Source: Sanyastnella coralliicola
GTDB taxonomy: Bacteria > Bacteroidota > Bacteroidia > Flavobacteriales_D > Sanyastnellaceae
Direction: 5' to 3'
DNA length: 64,000 nt
Assembly: GCF_030845195.1 (NCBI RefSeq)
Contig: NZ_CP132543.1
Coordinates: 2,249,501-2,313,500, forward strand
Part shown: positions 1-9,525 of the stretch, piece after piece
How the letters are laid out: every line of letters begins with the position of its first letter
How positions within the stretch are numbered: the first letter of the stretch is position 1
The notes under the pieces: model-generated
Told to the model about the DNA's origin: nothing
The model's database searches: none
Seen by the model: the letters and a program-made list of their open reading frames with translations, nothing else
Made by a program: the position numbers and the translations under genes

Positions 1-619
1 CGCGCTGTTCTCTGTGCTGTTCATCACCTTCTTCTTTCTCCAAGACGGGAATATGGTCAACCGCATCATCCTGACCCTCACTCCCGACAAGCACATGGAT
101 GAAATGAAGAGTATTATCCTTCAAACGAAGAAACTGCTCTCTCGCTACTTTGTAGGTCTTGTGGCTCAGGTAAGCATCATCACCCTGCTCGTAACACTCG
201 GGCTTTCCATTTTCGGAGTAGAGAACGCATTCTTGATTGGCTTCTTGGCCGGACTCGTCAACCTTGTCCCTTACCTCGGACCAATTATCGGTGCATTGAT
301 CGGAATCTTTATTGCGGTGACGACTAACCTTCAAATGGATTTTAATTCAGAATTGTTGCCCCTGATACTAAGTATTGGCGGTGTATTCTTGACAGTTCAA
401 TTGATTGATAATTTCGTCATCCAACCCTTCATTTTCAGCAATAGCGTGAATGCCCATCCGCTAGAGATTTTCATCGTGATTTCGATGGCTGGAGCACTTG
501 CTGGAGTGGGTGGAATGATCTTAGCCATTCCGGCCTATACCCTAATTCGAATTATAGCGAGCGAATTCCTTTCTGGTTTTAAGGTGGTTGACTCGCTAAC
601 GCGGAATCTCGACGAATGA
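1..619 (+). CDS. AI-2E family transporter (C-terminal part, 5' end outside window)
   Basis: Polytopic inner-membrane protein of the AI-2E/UPF0118 permease family (PF01594). The reading frame is open from the first base, so the gene begins upstream; the GTG at 14 is only an internal codon. About 205 residues are visible. They contain the family's typical C-terminal layout: a hydrophobic segment, a soluble stretch, then a run of membrane helices with the conserved GLVNLVPYLGPIIGA stretch, followed by the IDNFVIQPFIF motif and a last helix with the ILAIPAYT motif. Members have been linked to autoinducer-2 or Na+/H+ transport, but the substrate cannot be read from the sequence. The gene ends 88 bp before pyrG, which has its own predicted promoter. 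The family call is secure; the function is not. Confidence 0.85.
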   Translation, partial: ALFSVLFITFFFLQDGNMVNRIILTLTPDKHMDEMKSIILQTKKLLSRYFVGLVAQVSIITLLVTLGLSIFGVENAFLIGFLAGLVNLVPYLGPIIGALIGIFIAVTTNLQMDFNSELLPLILSIGGVFLTVQLIDNFVIQPFIFSNSVNAHPLEIFIVISMAGALAGVGGMILAIPAYTLIRIIASEFLSGFKVVDSLTRNLDE

Positions 620-674
620 TCAAAATCATTCATTAAAAGATTTCCACATGGGATGCCTGCCTTAAACATTTGTG

Positions 675-707
675 TAATTTTGTTTCCCGTATTCGTAATG
701 CGGGAAA
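675..707 (+). promoter_or_regulatory. pyrG promoter -7 element and start-codon-abutting hairpin
   Basis: TAATTTTG at 675-682 matches the Bacteroidota -7 consensus TAnnTTTG exactly; no convincing -33 element is visible. It is followed at once by a perfect 7-bp inverted repeat, TTTCCCG (683-689) and CGGGAAA (701-707), with an 11-nt loop. The right arm touches the ATG at 708. A transcript starting 4-8 nt after the -7 element would begin inside CCCG, so the start base would decide whether the leader can fold. The element match and hairpin are seen; the regulatory role is inference. Confidence 0.55.
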
Positions 708-2345
708 ATGAATCAATCTACCAAATACGTCTTCGTGACAGGAGGCGTTACTTCCAGTCTAGGTAAAGGAATTATTTCGGCTTCACTAGCCAAGCTTCTT
801 CAGGGGCGCGGTTACCAAGTGACCATCCAAAAACTCGATCCATATATCAATGTGGACCCGGGTACACTTAACCCTTATGAGCATGGTGAGTGTTTCGTTA
901 CTGACGACGGAGCAGAGACCGATCTTGACCTCGGACACTACGAGCGATTCCTGAACGTCCCTACATCGCAAGCGAATAACGTGACTACTGGTAAAATCTA
1001 TCAGTCAGTCATCAACAAAGAACGTAAAGGAGAATACCTCGGAAAGACGGTACAGATCGTACCTCACATCACCGACGAAATCAAGCGTTGTGTTCAGATC
1101 CTCGGATCAAAGAGTGAATTCGATGTCGTGATTACCGAGATTGGTGGAACTGTTGGTGATATTGAGTCGCTTCCTTACATCGAGGCTGTTCGTCAGATGA
1201 AATGGGAACGTCCGAACGATGTAATTGTCGTTCACCTTACACTCATCCCTTACCTATCCGCAGCAGGCGAATTGAAAACGAAGCCAACGCAACACTCTGT
1301 GAAGCAGTTGTTGGAGTTCGGTGTACAGCCAGATGTTTTGGTTTGTCGTACAGAGCATGAATTGACACCATCAGTACGATCTAAGGTGGCTCGCTTCTGT
1401 AACGTGAAGTTGAACGCGGTGATTCAGAGTATCGATGCTGATACTATTTACGACGTACCTCTACTTATGCAGCAAGAGAAGTTCGATGAAGTAGTCATCG
1501 AAAAGCTTGGGATGAAGAAAGGACGTAAGCCTGAACTCAAGAAGTGGAACAACTTCCTTCAAAAGCACAAAAACCCAAAGCATCAAGTACGGATTGCTCT
1601 TGTTGGTAAGTACGTTGAGCTAAAAGACGCCTACAAGTCAATCGCTGAAGCCTTTGTCCATGCAGGTGCTGCGAATGAAGTAAAAGTCGATATCAAGTGG
1701 GTACACAGTGAAAGCATCAATGAACGCAACTTGGAACAACATCTAGGGGACGTAGATGGCGTGCTTGTAGCCCCAGGCTTCGGTTCCCGCGGAATTGACG
1801 GCAAACTAGAGGCCATTCAATACGTCCGTGAGAACAAGATTCCATTCTTAGGTATTTGTCTCGGAATGCAATGTGCAGTGATCGAATTCGCTCGCAACGT
1901 TCTTGGTATGGAGGAAGCGCATTCCACTGAAATCAAGGAATACACTCCACACCCTGTCATCTCTTTAATGGCTGAACAAAAGTCAATCACAACCCTCGGA
2001 GGAACCATGCGTCTCGGTTCATACCCTTGCGCACTGAAGAAAGGCTCTCACGCACACGAAGCATACAAGGAAGACCTCATCCAAGAACGTCACCGTCACC
2101 GTTTTGAGTTCAACAATGATTACCAGCAAGCCTTCGAACAAGCTGGCATGACAGCCTCTGGAATCAACCCAGAAAGCGAACTCGTTGAGGTTGTAGAGAT
2201 CCCAGACCACCCATGGTTTGTTGGGGCTCAATTCCACCCAGAATACAAGTCAACAGTTGCTGAACCTCATCCGTTGTTCCAAGCCTTCGTGAAGGCAGCA
2301 AGAACGCATGCGGAGAATGAGGATCGGGCAGCGGTTGAAGCTTAG
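708..2345 (+). CDS. pyrG: CTP synthase
   Basis: Makes CTP from UTP, ATP and glutamine, the last step of pyrimidine nucleotide synthesis, in the cytoplasm. The 545-residue length is normal. The N-terminal synthetase domain begins with the ATP/UTP-binding signature [13 protein letters not shown] (about residues 9-21) and includes the [11 protein letters not shown] motif. The C-terminal class I glutamine amidotransferase domain has the nucleophile loop GICLGMQ (Cys about 384) and the catalytic HPE of FHPEYKS near the end. The start lies 3 nt after GCGGG of the leader hairpin, with no Shine-Dalgarno sequence. A possible nucleotide-sensing promoter precedes it. It is not in an obvious operon: a heptad repeat array follows directly and the next gene is on the other strand. 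Confidence 0.99.
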   Translation: MNQSTKYVFVTGGVTSSLGKGIISASLAKLLQGRGYQVTIQKLDPYINVDPGTLNPYEHGECFVTDDGAETDLDLGHYERFLNVPTSQANNVTTGKIYQSVINKERKGEYLGKTVQIVPHITDEIKRCVQILGSKSEFDVVITEIGGTVGDIESLPYIEAVRQMKWERPNDVIVVHLTLIPYLSAAGELKTKPTQHSVKQLLEFGVQPDVLVCRTEHELTPSVRSKVARFCNVKLNAVIQSIDADTIYDVPLLMQQEKFDEVVIEKLGMKKGRKPELKKWNNFLQKHKNPKHQVRIALVGKYVELKDAYKSIAEAFVHAGAANEVKVDIKWVHSESINERNLEQHLGDVDGVLVAPGFGSRGIDGKLEAIQYVRENKIPFLGICLGMQCAVIEFARNVLGMEEAHSTEIKEYTPHPVISLMAEQKSITTLGGTMRLGSYPCALKKGSHAHEAYKEDLIQERHRHRFEFNNDYQQAFEQAGMTASGINPESELVEVVEIPDHPWFVGAQFHPEYKSTVAEPHPLFQAFVKAARTHAENEDRAAVEA

Positions 2346-2354
2346 TTTAGGGTT

Positions 2355-2569
2355 AAAGGGCTAAAGGGCTAAAGGGCGAAAAGGCTAAATGTTTCTTTTT
2401 TTAGGCGTTGGGCTTTAGGCTATAGGCGTTAGGGACTTGGAATGTTATCCTATTCACTATTCTGCTAATCATGCTATCCGCCTTAGGCGGACTGATCATG
2501 CTTGGCTGGACTAGGGACGAGAGTCTAGAGACTAGAGACCAAGAACCAACAACTAAGAGCCAAAGACCA
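2355..2569. repeat. Heptad repeat array 1 with central hairpin
   Basis: Fills the gap between the pyrG stop and the convergent transglutaminase-like gene. Left block: AAAGGGCT three times (2355-2378, an 8-nt word), then five in-phase 7-mers at 2402-2436 (TAGGCGT, TGGGCTT, TAGGCTA, TAGGCGT, TAGGGAC). Centre: a hairpin TCCGCC-TTA-GGCGGA (2477-2491) set in CTAATCATGC flanks. Right block: seven in-phase 7-mers at 2521-2569 (GAGTCTA, GAGACTA, GAGACCA, AGAACCA, ACAACTA, AGAGCCA, AAGACCA). The same architecture recurs at 12381. Confidence 0.85.
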
Positions 2570-2574
2570 CTCTC

Positions 2575-3231
2575 TTACCTCTTCAGCAAATCTGATTTAA
2601 ATTGCCCTTGATCATCAAGTAAGTGCGGGTATTCTTTTTGGAAGAGGTCAAAAACTAATTCTCTTGGGAGGTCAGCGAAGCCGCCGTAGTCTTCGAGGTA
2701 CTGCATGAAGTCTCCTCCATCTCTGTCGTAAGCTTGGAAAACGCTGTCTTCTGTGCCGTTGAATTCGAGTGGTTCTACGCCTAGTTTATCGCACAACTCT
2801 TTGTTGAATGCCGGGGTGCATTTTACCCATCGGTCTTCGAGGTACACTTCGGCGTAGCCGTGAGGTACGAGGACGTTCGTTTGAAGAATGGCCTCGAGTC
2901 TCTCTGTTCCCATATGGTTCTGAACGCGAGCCAAACCAAGACGTGCTGGGAGTCCTTCATTTCGGCAGAGGCCGATGAATACCATGGCCTTATCAATACA
3001 ATGGCCTCGATCACCTTTGACGACGTTCGAGATACGCACTTTTTCAACTTCGAAACGAATATTGAAAGGGTCGTACATCAGATCATCGCGTACGAAATTG
3101 TAGATATTGACTGCATTTTCTAAGGTCGTTGAACCTCTGCTCCATCGCTCACTGTACGACTGAAAATCAGCGTGTTGAAAGTCAATGATCTCTGTTGTCG
3201 ACAGGTATTCTGAAAAATCTTTCTGCTCCAT
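2575..3231 (-). CDS. Transglutaminase-like domain protein
   Basis: 218 residues, cytoplasmic, no signal peptide. Transglutaminase-like/papain-fold core: the presumed catalytic Cys is in RGHCIDKAMVF, the His in HGYAEVY about 50 residues later, and the third position lies in KCTPAFN, where most relatives have DPT, so the catalytic Asp is uncertain. Such proteins include bacterial transglutaminases and proteases; the substrate is unknown. I chose the ATG at 3231 over a TTG at 3282, because the longer form would leave no room between this gene and the divergent gene starting at 3283. The 51-bp gap between them must hold promoters for both. Its 3' end lies 5 bp from heptad array 1. Confidence 0.72.
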   Translation of the reverse strand: MEQKDFSEYLSTTEIIDFQHADFQSYSERWSRGSTTLENAVNIYNFVRDDLMYDPFNIRFEVEKVRISNVVKGDRGHCIDKAMVFIGLCRNEGLPARLGLARVQNHMGTERLEAILQTNVLVPHGYAEVYLEDRWVKCTPAFNKELCDKLGVEPLEFNGTEDSVFQAYDRDGGDFMQYLEDYGGFADLPRELVFDLFQKEYPHLLDDQGQFKSDLLKR

Positions 3232-3282
3232 CGGGAATACACCTTCGCTTGGTAGTCTCTCTTGTAACCAAAGATACCCCAA

Positions 3283-6200
3283 ATGCGATTAATCAAACTC
3301 TCTCTTTGTCTCCTTTTCGCCGCCCTATCTATTCAATCAATGGCGATAGATAAATTTTGGAGACCTATTGGTACACCTAACTGGAACAGTGCATTTAACT
3401 GGTCCCCTACCGGAGTTCCGAACAGCGGTGACGTTGTTCACTTTGACACCTTCGATGGAACCGATTGTACCGTGAATACGAACGTCAACGTAGCCGGAGT
3501 CATTCTTGATGCTGGTTATACAGGTGTTGTCTGGCTACAGGGAACAAATTCATTCACCGTAGGAGCCAACGGTTATGTCCAGCACGACGGAACCTTTCAA
3601 TGTGCCGATGGAACCGTCACCTTCAACGGACCATTCGACCAACAAGGTGGAGCCTTTAGCACTACCCTTGGTGATCATTATTTCAATAACACCGTCAACA
3701 TTGCCCCTGCTGCACCAGGTTTCTTCAATGATAATGGCGGTTGGATCATCTTCGGAGGTGGGAACAACGTCACACTGAATCAAAGTTATCAGTTGCTGAA
3801 TGTGCGGGTGCAAAAAACCGGAGGCTCTGTGCTGACTCTAGCAGCTGGACAACAAATCACCATCAACCAACAATTGGAATTAATCACCGGATATGTTGCT
3901 GGGCCTGGAAGACTGCGCCTCTTCGGAGACGGCTTTGTAGGATCGAGCATGAACAGTTCTTCAGCTACCCTTGAGTTGTATGGTACTGGTTCGCGTGAGT
4001 TCAAAATCAACGCATTTAACTGGGGTCAAGACGTCATCGAGATTACTAATGGAGCGAACTACTTTTTCCGCTCTGACAACTCTACCCTCAACATCTTGCA
4101 GGCCGGGGATTCATTGAAGATCCTTCTCGGACATGCCATCATGGATCACCCGAATGTCTATCTAAGACCAAATGCCGTATTCATGGCCTCTAGCGGTCAA
4201 TTCACCGCAAGTAGTGGCAACACCTACCTTGAGCGTGGATGGATCAATGAAGGTTCTGGTTTCAATGCTAACGGAGGGGTATTCTATTTGAGCGCAGGCA
4301 ATAATGCCACGATGGACCTCACTTCAGAACAGGTTTTCTATGATCTCGTTTGTGCTAAATCAGGAGGGGCTAATCTCAATCTGACAGATAACTCAAAAAT
4401 TCGTGTAAGCAACAAATACACGGCCTCTTCAGGCTACTTGAATGGTAGCAATGGTGCTGTGATCAACGCTGTTGACAGTGTGGTCATCAACTCCACTTAC
4501 GTTCAAGGAACATGTCCGCTTCACTTCGTTGGAGATCAAAACGGAACCTTCATCTACAACAGCTCATCGAATCTATTCTCTGAACTGCGTATTAAGAAAG
4601 ACGCCGTAAACGATACGGTGCATTTTGAAACGACTACGTCTACATTAAATATCGGTGACGTTTCGTCTGACCCGATTGTGGTTGAACAAGGAACGCTCGC
4701 CTTCAAAGATTATGGGAATCATGTTGATTGGAACGTGGTGAACACTACCGTGGAATCAAACGGGAAATTCGTGGCTCCAGAGGGTACGATCTACTTCAAT
4801 GGTAACTATACCGCCAACGGAGGAAGTTTCGATCACAACATGGGTACTGTGCGATTTGACAACGGTACCCCAAGAACCTGGAATGGCAACCCGACCACGC
4901 GGTTCTATAATCTCCGAATGGAGAAATCAGGCGGTGCTTCTGTCACCATTGATGGTTCAGATCAATTGATTGTCGAGAATCTCATGACTTTTGCGACGGG
5001 ATATCTCAACGGTCCTTCAGCACTTGTGGCCTGCGAAAAAGACGTATTGGTCACCAATACTTATGTCCAAGGAAATGCGCCAGTGGCTTGTGTTGGTCCG
5101 GCGGATGGTGTTTTCACATACAATAGCTCTTCGAACCTCTTCGACTTACTCACGATCAACAAAGACACCCCTTCCACGAGTGTTTCATTTGGCTCTACCA
5201 ATTCCTTCTTGAACATGGGTGATGGTGTTACCGACCCTATTGTGATTCAACAAGGTACCCTGCGCTTTGAAAATTTTGGAAGCCATGTGGATTGGGATGT
5301 TTTCTCCACTACCGTGGAACCGGATGGAACCTTTGAGGCGCCAGCGGGCACCATCTACTTCAATGGTAACTATACCGCTAATGGCGGAAACTTTGAGCAC
5401 AACATGGGCTTTGTCCGCTTCAATGATGGATCCAACCGCTCTTGGGATGGCAATTCTTCTACTCGCTTCTATGATCTGCGTATGGAAAAGAGCGGTGGTG
5501 CGAATGTGGCTATACAAGGCACTGATACGCTTATCGTAGAAAATCTGATGACCATTAGCTCTGGATACCTTAACGGTGCGACTGCCCTACTCGCTTGCGA
5601 AAAAGACCTAACGATCACCAATACCTACGTCCAAGGAAATGCTCCTGCGGCCTTCATAGGTAATGAAGCAAGTGTATTCACCTACAATAGCTCATCAAAT
5701 CTTTTCGATCTGCTCACCATCAATAAAGACACGCCAGGAGCAACGGTTAGCTTCGGTTCTACCAATACCTTCTTGAATATTGGTGATGGGGTAACCGATC
5801 CGATTGTTGTTGAACGTGGAACGCTTCAATTTGACAACTACGGTACTTACGTCGATTGGGATGTTTTTTCCATTACCGTGGAATCAGATGGTAGCTTTAT
5901 CGCTCCAGCTGGTACGATTTACTTCAACGGAAACTACACCGCGAACGGAGGCCACTTCGATCACAACATGGGTTTTGTCCGTTTCAACGATAGTGCAAAC
6001 CGCTCTTGGGATGGAAACTCTTCTACCCGCTTCTACGATCTCCGAATGGAAAAGAGTGGTGGTGCCAATGTGGTTATTCAAGGCACTGACTCTCTTATCG
6101 TAGAAAACCAGATGACCATAAGTTCTGGTTACCTCAACGGACCAAATGCGTTGTTGGCATGTGAAAAGAACATGACCATCACAAACACTTATGTGCAAGG

Positions 6201-8190
6201 TGACGCACCAGCGGCGTTCATTGGTGATGAGGCGAGCATGCTCACCTACAACAGTTCATCGAATCTATTTGACTTGTTGACCATTAACAAAGACGAAGCA
6301 CAAGACACCGTTTTCTTCGGAACGACAAATGGCTTCCTCAACATCGGTGACGCAAGCGTGGATCCCATCTTGATTCAGCGAGGAGTGCTCGCATTCCAAA
6401 ACGTAGGAAGCTACGTTGATTGGGACATCAATTCCACTACCGTAGAGGCAGATGGAACATTTGAAGCGTATTCAGGAACGACTTATTTCAACGGTCACTA
6501 CACTTCAAATGGAGGACACTTTGAACACAATATGGGTGAGTTCCGCTTTAATAACAGTAACAACCGAAACTGGAACGCCAATGGTAATGCAGTCTTCTAC
6601 GATCTGATTCAAGAGAAATCTGGAGGAGCCAACGTCAACGTAGGCAACGGTGATTCAATTATCGTGACCAACTCTCTCACGATGAATTCAGGCTACTTGA
6701 ATGGTAATGGCCGTATAGATATGCGGGGTGATGTGACAATCGGAAACTCTCATGTGAAAGGAACCCTTGATCTTCTATTCACTGGTACAAACAACACCAT
6801 GAATAACCTCAACACCGGGTTGAGCTTCGACACCTTGGAAGTTGACATGGGGGCTGGTCAATTAACCTTTATCGATGGTAACGCTGGAACAGCAAATAGC
6901 GGAAGCACTACGGCACGTTACATCCAGCGAAGCGGAAATGTTGATTTCAACACCTCTCTCCTCACCCACAACTGGAAATTCCTCTCAACGACAATAGAAG
7001 ACGGAACCTTCACTCTTCCAGTAGATGATCTCTACGTTACAGGTTCTCTGGCCTTGCTTGGAGGTAGTATGGAAGGAAATGGTGGTCGTTTGATCTTCAG
7101 TGGAAGTTCTAATGTGTCTGCTCAATTTGAAGCATCTCCTCAACTGTCATATGTCGACTTCACCAAATCAGGCGGTGCCGCGGTCACATTGAGTGGAGCC
7201 GCTCCAATGGTAGTCAACGAGATTCTGCAGTTCCTCACCGGTTATGTATACGACAGCGAAATCGTGGCTCTTGGTGACGTTAACTTGGGTAACTCACTCA
7301 ACATTGTCAGCAGCCAGGTGAGCTTTAACGGCACCACCGATCAAAACTTTGATCTGAACAACTCTCCGAATAAACTGGAAGGATTCATCGAAATCGACAA
7401 GGCTTCAGGAAACGTTGTCCTTCAGTCAAACCTGACCATTGAAGACAACTTCGCTCAATTGGTGTTGACCAATGGAAACATTACCATGGCTGATCCAAGT
7501 TACCGTGTCATCTTCGGTAATGCCGTAGACACGGGCTGGTCCGGTGGTGGAAACAATAGTTTCATTGACGGTATTGCTCGTAAGCAAGGAACCGGAACTC
7601 TTGAACTCCCTATTGGCGACAACGGATTCTGGGGGATGATCACTATCACCGGTGTGAACACGACGTCAGAATACTACGATGCGGAATTCCATCATGTGGA
7701 TCCTGCCTCCGCTGGTTTGGTTGGAACACTCGACACTGGTCTAGATCACATTTCATCATGCGAGTACTGGTCAACAACACACGTGGGCACTTTCAGTCCT
7801 TCTGTGGGCCTCAGCTTCTACGAAGATCGCTGTGGACCAATTAATGCTCCAGCAGACTTACGTGTAGCGCGTTTTGAATCTGGAACTTGGGTTAATGAGG
7901 GCTATAGCTTTCACGACTCCGACGAGGTGTTTGCGAGCAATGTAGACCCGATCATGGGAGCCTTTACCCTTGCTAGTGCTACTCCTTCTAACCCAATGGA
8001 CGGAAGCGGAGCGGCTGGTTGTCCAGAAGATTTCAATGGCGACGGCGTGGTAGCTGCGGCAGACTTATTGGAACTCCTCTCTCAATTTGGATGTATGGGC
8101 TCCTGCTCTGCGGATCTCAATGGCGACGGCCAAGTGGCCGCTGCCGACCTACTTCAATTCTTATCTGCTTTTGGAAGCAGCTGCAACTAA
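3283..8190 (+). CDS. Giant secreted repeat protein with dockerin-like C-terminus
   Basis: 1635 residues with a clear N-terminal signal peptide (hydrophobic stretch ending near SMA, residue 21). The body is rich in Gly, Asn, Ser and Thr, with beta-strand repeats of autotransporter/beta-helix character. It contains a long tandem repeat of exactly 188 residues (564 bp). A head region (about 21-340) resembles the start of many secreted proteins containing NWSPTGVPNSGD-like motifs. After the repeats comes a region with an ADGxxRKQGTGTLELPIGD-like stretch that is common in Bacteroidota surface proteins. The last 55 residues hold two EF-hand-like calcium loops (DFNGDGVVAAAD and DLNGDGQVAAAD), each followed by a DLLxxLSxFG helix, with four cysteines around them. 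There is no canonical T9SS tail, so this domain may act as the sorting or anchoring unit (inference). Likely role: surface adhesin or structural protein. Confidence 0.75.
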   Translation: MRLIKLSLCLLFAALSIQSMAIDKFWRPIGTPNWNSAFNWSPTGVPNSGDVVHFDTFDGTDCTVNTNVNVAGVILDAGYTGVVWLQGTNSFTVGANGYVQHDGTFQCADGTVTFNGPFDQQGGAFSTTLGDHYFNNTVNIAPAAPGFFNDNGGWIIFGGGNNVTLNQSYQLLNVRVQKTGGSVLTLAAGQQITINQQLELITGYVAGPGRLRLFGDGFVGSSMNSSSATLELYGTGSREFKINAFNWGQDVIEITNGANYFFRSDNSTLNILQAGDSLKILLGHAIMDHPNVYLRPNAVFMASSGQFTASSGNTYLERGWINEGSGFNANGGVFYLSAGNNATMDLTSEQVFYDLVCAKSGGANLNLTDNSKIRVSNKYTASSGYLNGSNGAVINAVDSVVINSTYVQGTCPLHFVGDQNGTFIYNSSSNLFSELRIKKDAVNDTVHFETTTSTLNIGDVSSDPIVVEQGTLAFKDYGNHVDWNVVNTTVESNGKFVAPEGTIYFNGNYTANGGSFDHNMGTVRFDNGTPRTWNGNPTTRFYNLRMEKSGGASVTIDGSDQLIVENLMTFATGYLNGPSALVACEKDVLVTNTYVQGNAPVACVGPADGVFTYNSSSNLFDLLTINKDTPSTSVSFGSTNSFLNMGDGVTDPIVIQQGTLRFENFGSHVDWDVFSTTVEPDGTFEAPAGTIYFNGNYTANGGNFEHNMGFVRFNDGSNRSWDGNSSTRFYDLRMEKSGGANVAIQGTDTLIVENLMTISSGYLNGATALLACEKDLTITNTYVQGNAPAAFIGNEASVFTYNSSSNLFDLLTINKDTPGATVSFGSTNTFLNIGDGVTDPIVVERGTLQFDNYGTYVDWDVFSITVESDGSFIAPAGTIYFNGNYTANGGHFDHNMGFVRFNDSANRSWDGNSSTRFYDLRMEKSGGANVVIQGTDSLIVENQMTISSGYLNGPNALLACEKNMTITNTYVQGDAPAAFIGDEASMLTYNSSSNLFDLLTINKDEAQDTVFFGTTNGFLNIGDASVDPILIQRGVLAFQNVGSYVDWDINSTTVEADGTFEAYSGTTYFNGHYTSNGGHFEHNMGEFRFNNSNNRNWNANGNAVFYDLIQEKSGGANVNVGNGDSIIVTNSLTMNSGYLNGNGRIDMRGDVTIGNSHVKGTLDLLFTGTNNTMNNLNTGLSFDTLEVDMGAGQLTFIDGNAGTANSGSTTARYIQRSGNVDFNTSLLTHNWKFLSTTIEDGTFTLPVDDLYVTGSLALLGGSMEGNGGRLIFSGSSNVSAQFEASPQLSYVDFTKSGGAAVTLSGAAPMVVNEILQFLTGYVYDSEIVALGDVNLGNSLNIVSSQVSFNGTTDQNFDLNNSPNKLEGFIEIDKASGNVVLQSNLTIEDNFAQLVLTNGNITMADPSYRVIFGNAVDTGWSGGGNNSFIDGIARKQGTGTLELPIGDNGFWGMITITGVNTTSEYYDAEFHHVDPASAGLVGTLDTGLDHISSCEYWSTTHVGTFSPSVGLSFYEDRCGPINAPADLRVARFESGTWVNEGYSFHDSDEVFASNVDPIMGAFTLASATPSNPMDGSGAAGCPEDFNGDGVVAAADLLELLSQFGCMGSCSADLNGDGQVAAADLLQFLSAFGSSCN
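4318..6720 (+). repeat. Tandem 564-bp coding repeat
   Basis: Inside the giant secreted protein. The YNSSSNLF codons start at 4555, 5119, 5683 and 6247, which is exactly 564 bp (188 codons) apart. Each unit contains TYVQG, YNSSSNLFDLLTINKD, VDWDV, FNGNYTANGG and FYDLRMEKSGGA in order. The outer units are the most divergent; the two central ones are nearly identical in protein but differ at many third codon positions. This indicates old duplication held in register. Confidence 0.92.
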
Positions 8191-8236
8191 CTACTCTCTC
8201 ATCTGGAATAGGCTCTTAGGTTAGAACAACCGAGTC

Positions 8237-9523
8237 TTACACTGTTAATGGAGGATCATCATCGCGATGGTCCTCTTTTGCTTTAGACGACTTTTCCTTC
8301 ACTGGGCTCTTGACGAAGAAACCGTAGAAGAAGGCTACGAATACGACTCCTGATTGCACCTCAAGGAAGCTCTCGAAGAGCATATTTAATCCCAAAATGA
8401 GTAAGAAGCTTAGGAATAGGAAATCACGTCGTTGAAGTGCTAGTCTGAATCCGAAAAAGAAGACGGCACAAAGAATTAAGAAACCAGTCCAGCCAAAGGC
8501 CACCCCTGCTTGGAGAAACTGATTGTGCGGGTTCAATCGCTTGCGCAACGCGTAGTCTTCTCCGTCGCGTTCGTAAAGTTTCATGAGTTCTGTCGTCACG
8601 TCTCCAGTCCCCACTCCCAATGGCTTATTGAGCATGATTTCAACTGAAGAACGCCATGCTACGAGTCTGCCGCCAGAACTGCTCTTGGCTTTTACTTGAG
8701 TCTCTTCTCCAGGTTCATTGAAAGCTTGCTCCAATTGTTCTTGAGAACTGGCTACTTCTTGAATACGTTTCTGACTTCCTGGAGTGAGCATGATGGTGAG
8801 CGCCAACAGCCCCATACCACTGATGATGTACACCAATCCAATCTTGGTACGACGTCTTCTGAACTCCTGCAGTGCAACGAGGAGAAGCGCCAATAAGGCA
8901 CACAAATAACCGGCACGTGAAGAAAGCAGTCCGATATGGACCATTAAAACAGCTCCTGCTAGGTGGTGAATCCATGGTTTACCGAGAGCAAAGATCTTCT
9001 TCATCTGCATTCTCCCTAACACCACTAAGCCCATCGCTTCATAGGTAGCGAGGTAGGTTGGGTGAAAGAACCACGCTAGATCAGCGTAATAGAAAGCTCC
9101 TGCGTCTTGGGTCTGTATGTACATATAGACGGCCCTGACAAGACTGATAACAACGAACGAGATACAACCCCAGACCAATGCAAGTAGGATATTCAACCGT
9201 TGCCGGAGATTCACTTGTGGGAGGAACATCCAGGTCATTGGGAAGACGAATAAGGAGGCCTTCACTTCTAGCGCAAAACTCGCGGAGGCTTGGTCTTCAC
9301 TTGAAAAGAGCCATACCGCATTGCAAACGTAATAGAGCGCCATGGCAAGGAGCGCCTGCCAACCGTTTCTTGCGTGTTGTTTTATGAAAAGAAAGAAACT
9401 CGCAATCACCCACAGGATAACCAACGGTGGTATCAATCGCTTGCTAATGGGCAACATGGCAGCAATGGCCAATGTCAACCAAGCATGGATCTTTCGGGTT
9501 TTGGAGTGATCGTTCTCTTTCAA
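8237..9523 (-). CDS. O-antigen ligase family membrane protein (Wzy_C)
   Basis: 428 residues with about ten to twelve predicted membrane helices. The large loop near residues 285-345 carries the Wzy_C/WaaL signature (PF04932): NKPLGVGTGDV, then an acidic LYERDGEDY stretch and NPHNQFLQ. This fold joins polysaccharide or O-antigen units (polymerase or ligase) at the outer face of the inner membrane; which of the two cannot be told. Translation seems to start at a TTG (9523), two bases after the upstream glycosyltransferase stop; the first in-frame ATG is at residue 23, inside the first helix. The two genes form an operon for surface glycan synthesis. The C-terminus is short, basic and cytoplasmic. 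Confidence 0.85.
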   Translation of the reverse strand: MKENDHSKTRKIHAWLTLAIAAMLPISKRLIPPLVILWVIASFFLFIKQHARNGWQALLAMALYYVCNAVWLFSSEDQASASFALEVKASLFVFPMTWMFLPQVNLRQRLNILLALVWGCISFVVISLVRAVYMYIQTQDAGAFYYADLAWFFHPTYLATYEAMGLVVLGRMQMKKIFALGKPWIHHLAGAVLMVHIGLLSSRAGYLCALLALLLVALQEFRRRRTKIGLVYIISGMGLLALTIMLTPGSQKRIQEVASSQEQLEQAFNEPGEETQVKAKSSSGGRLVAWRSSVEIMLNKPLGVGTGDVTTELMKLYERDGEDYALRKRLNPHNQFLQAGVAFGWTGFLILCAVFFFGFRLALQRRDFLFLSFLLILGLNMLFESFLEVQSGVVFVAFFYGFFVKSPVKEKSSKAKEDHRDDDPPLTV

Positions 9524-9525
9524 AT

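Noticed and set aside
3283-8190. Cellulosome component because of the dockerin-like tail
   Set aside because: No cohesin, scaffoldin or glycoside hydrolase in the window; the loops are shared by unrelated Bacteroidota surface proteins.
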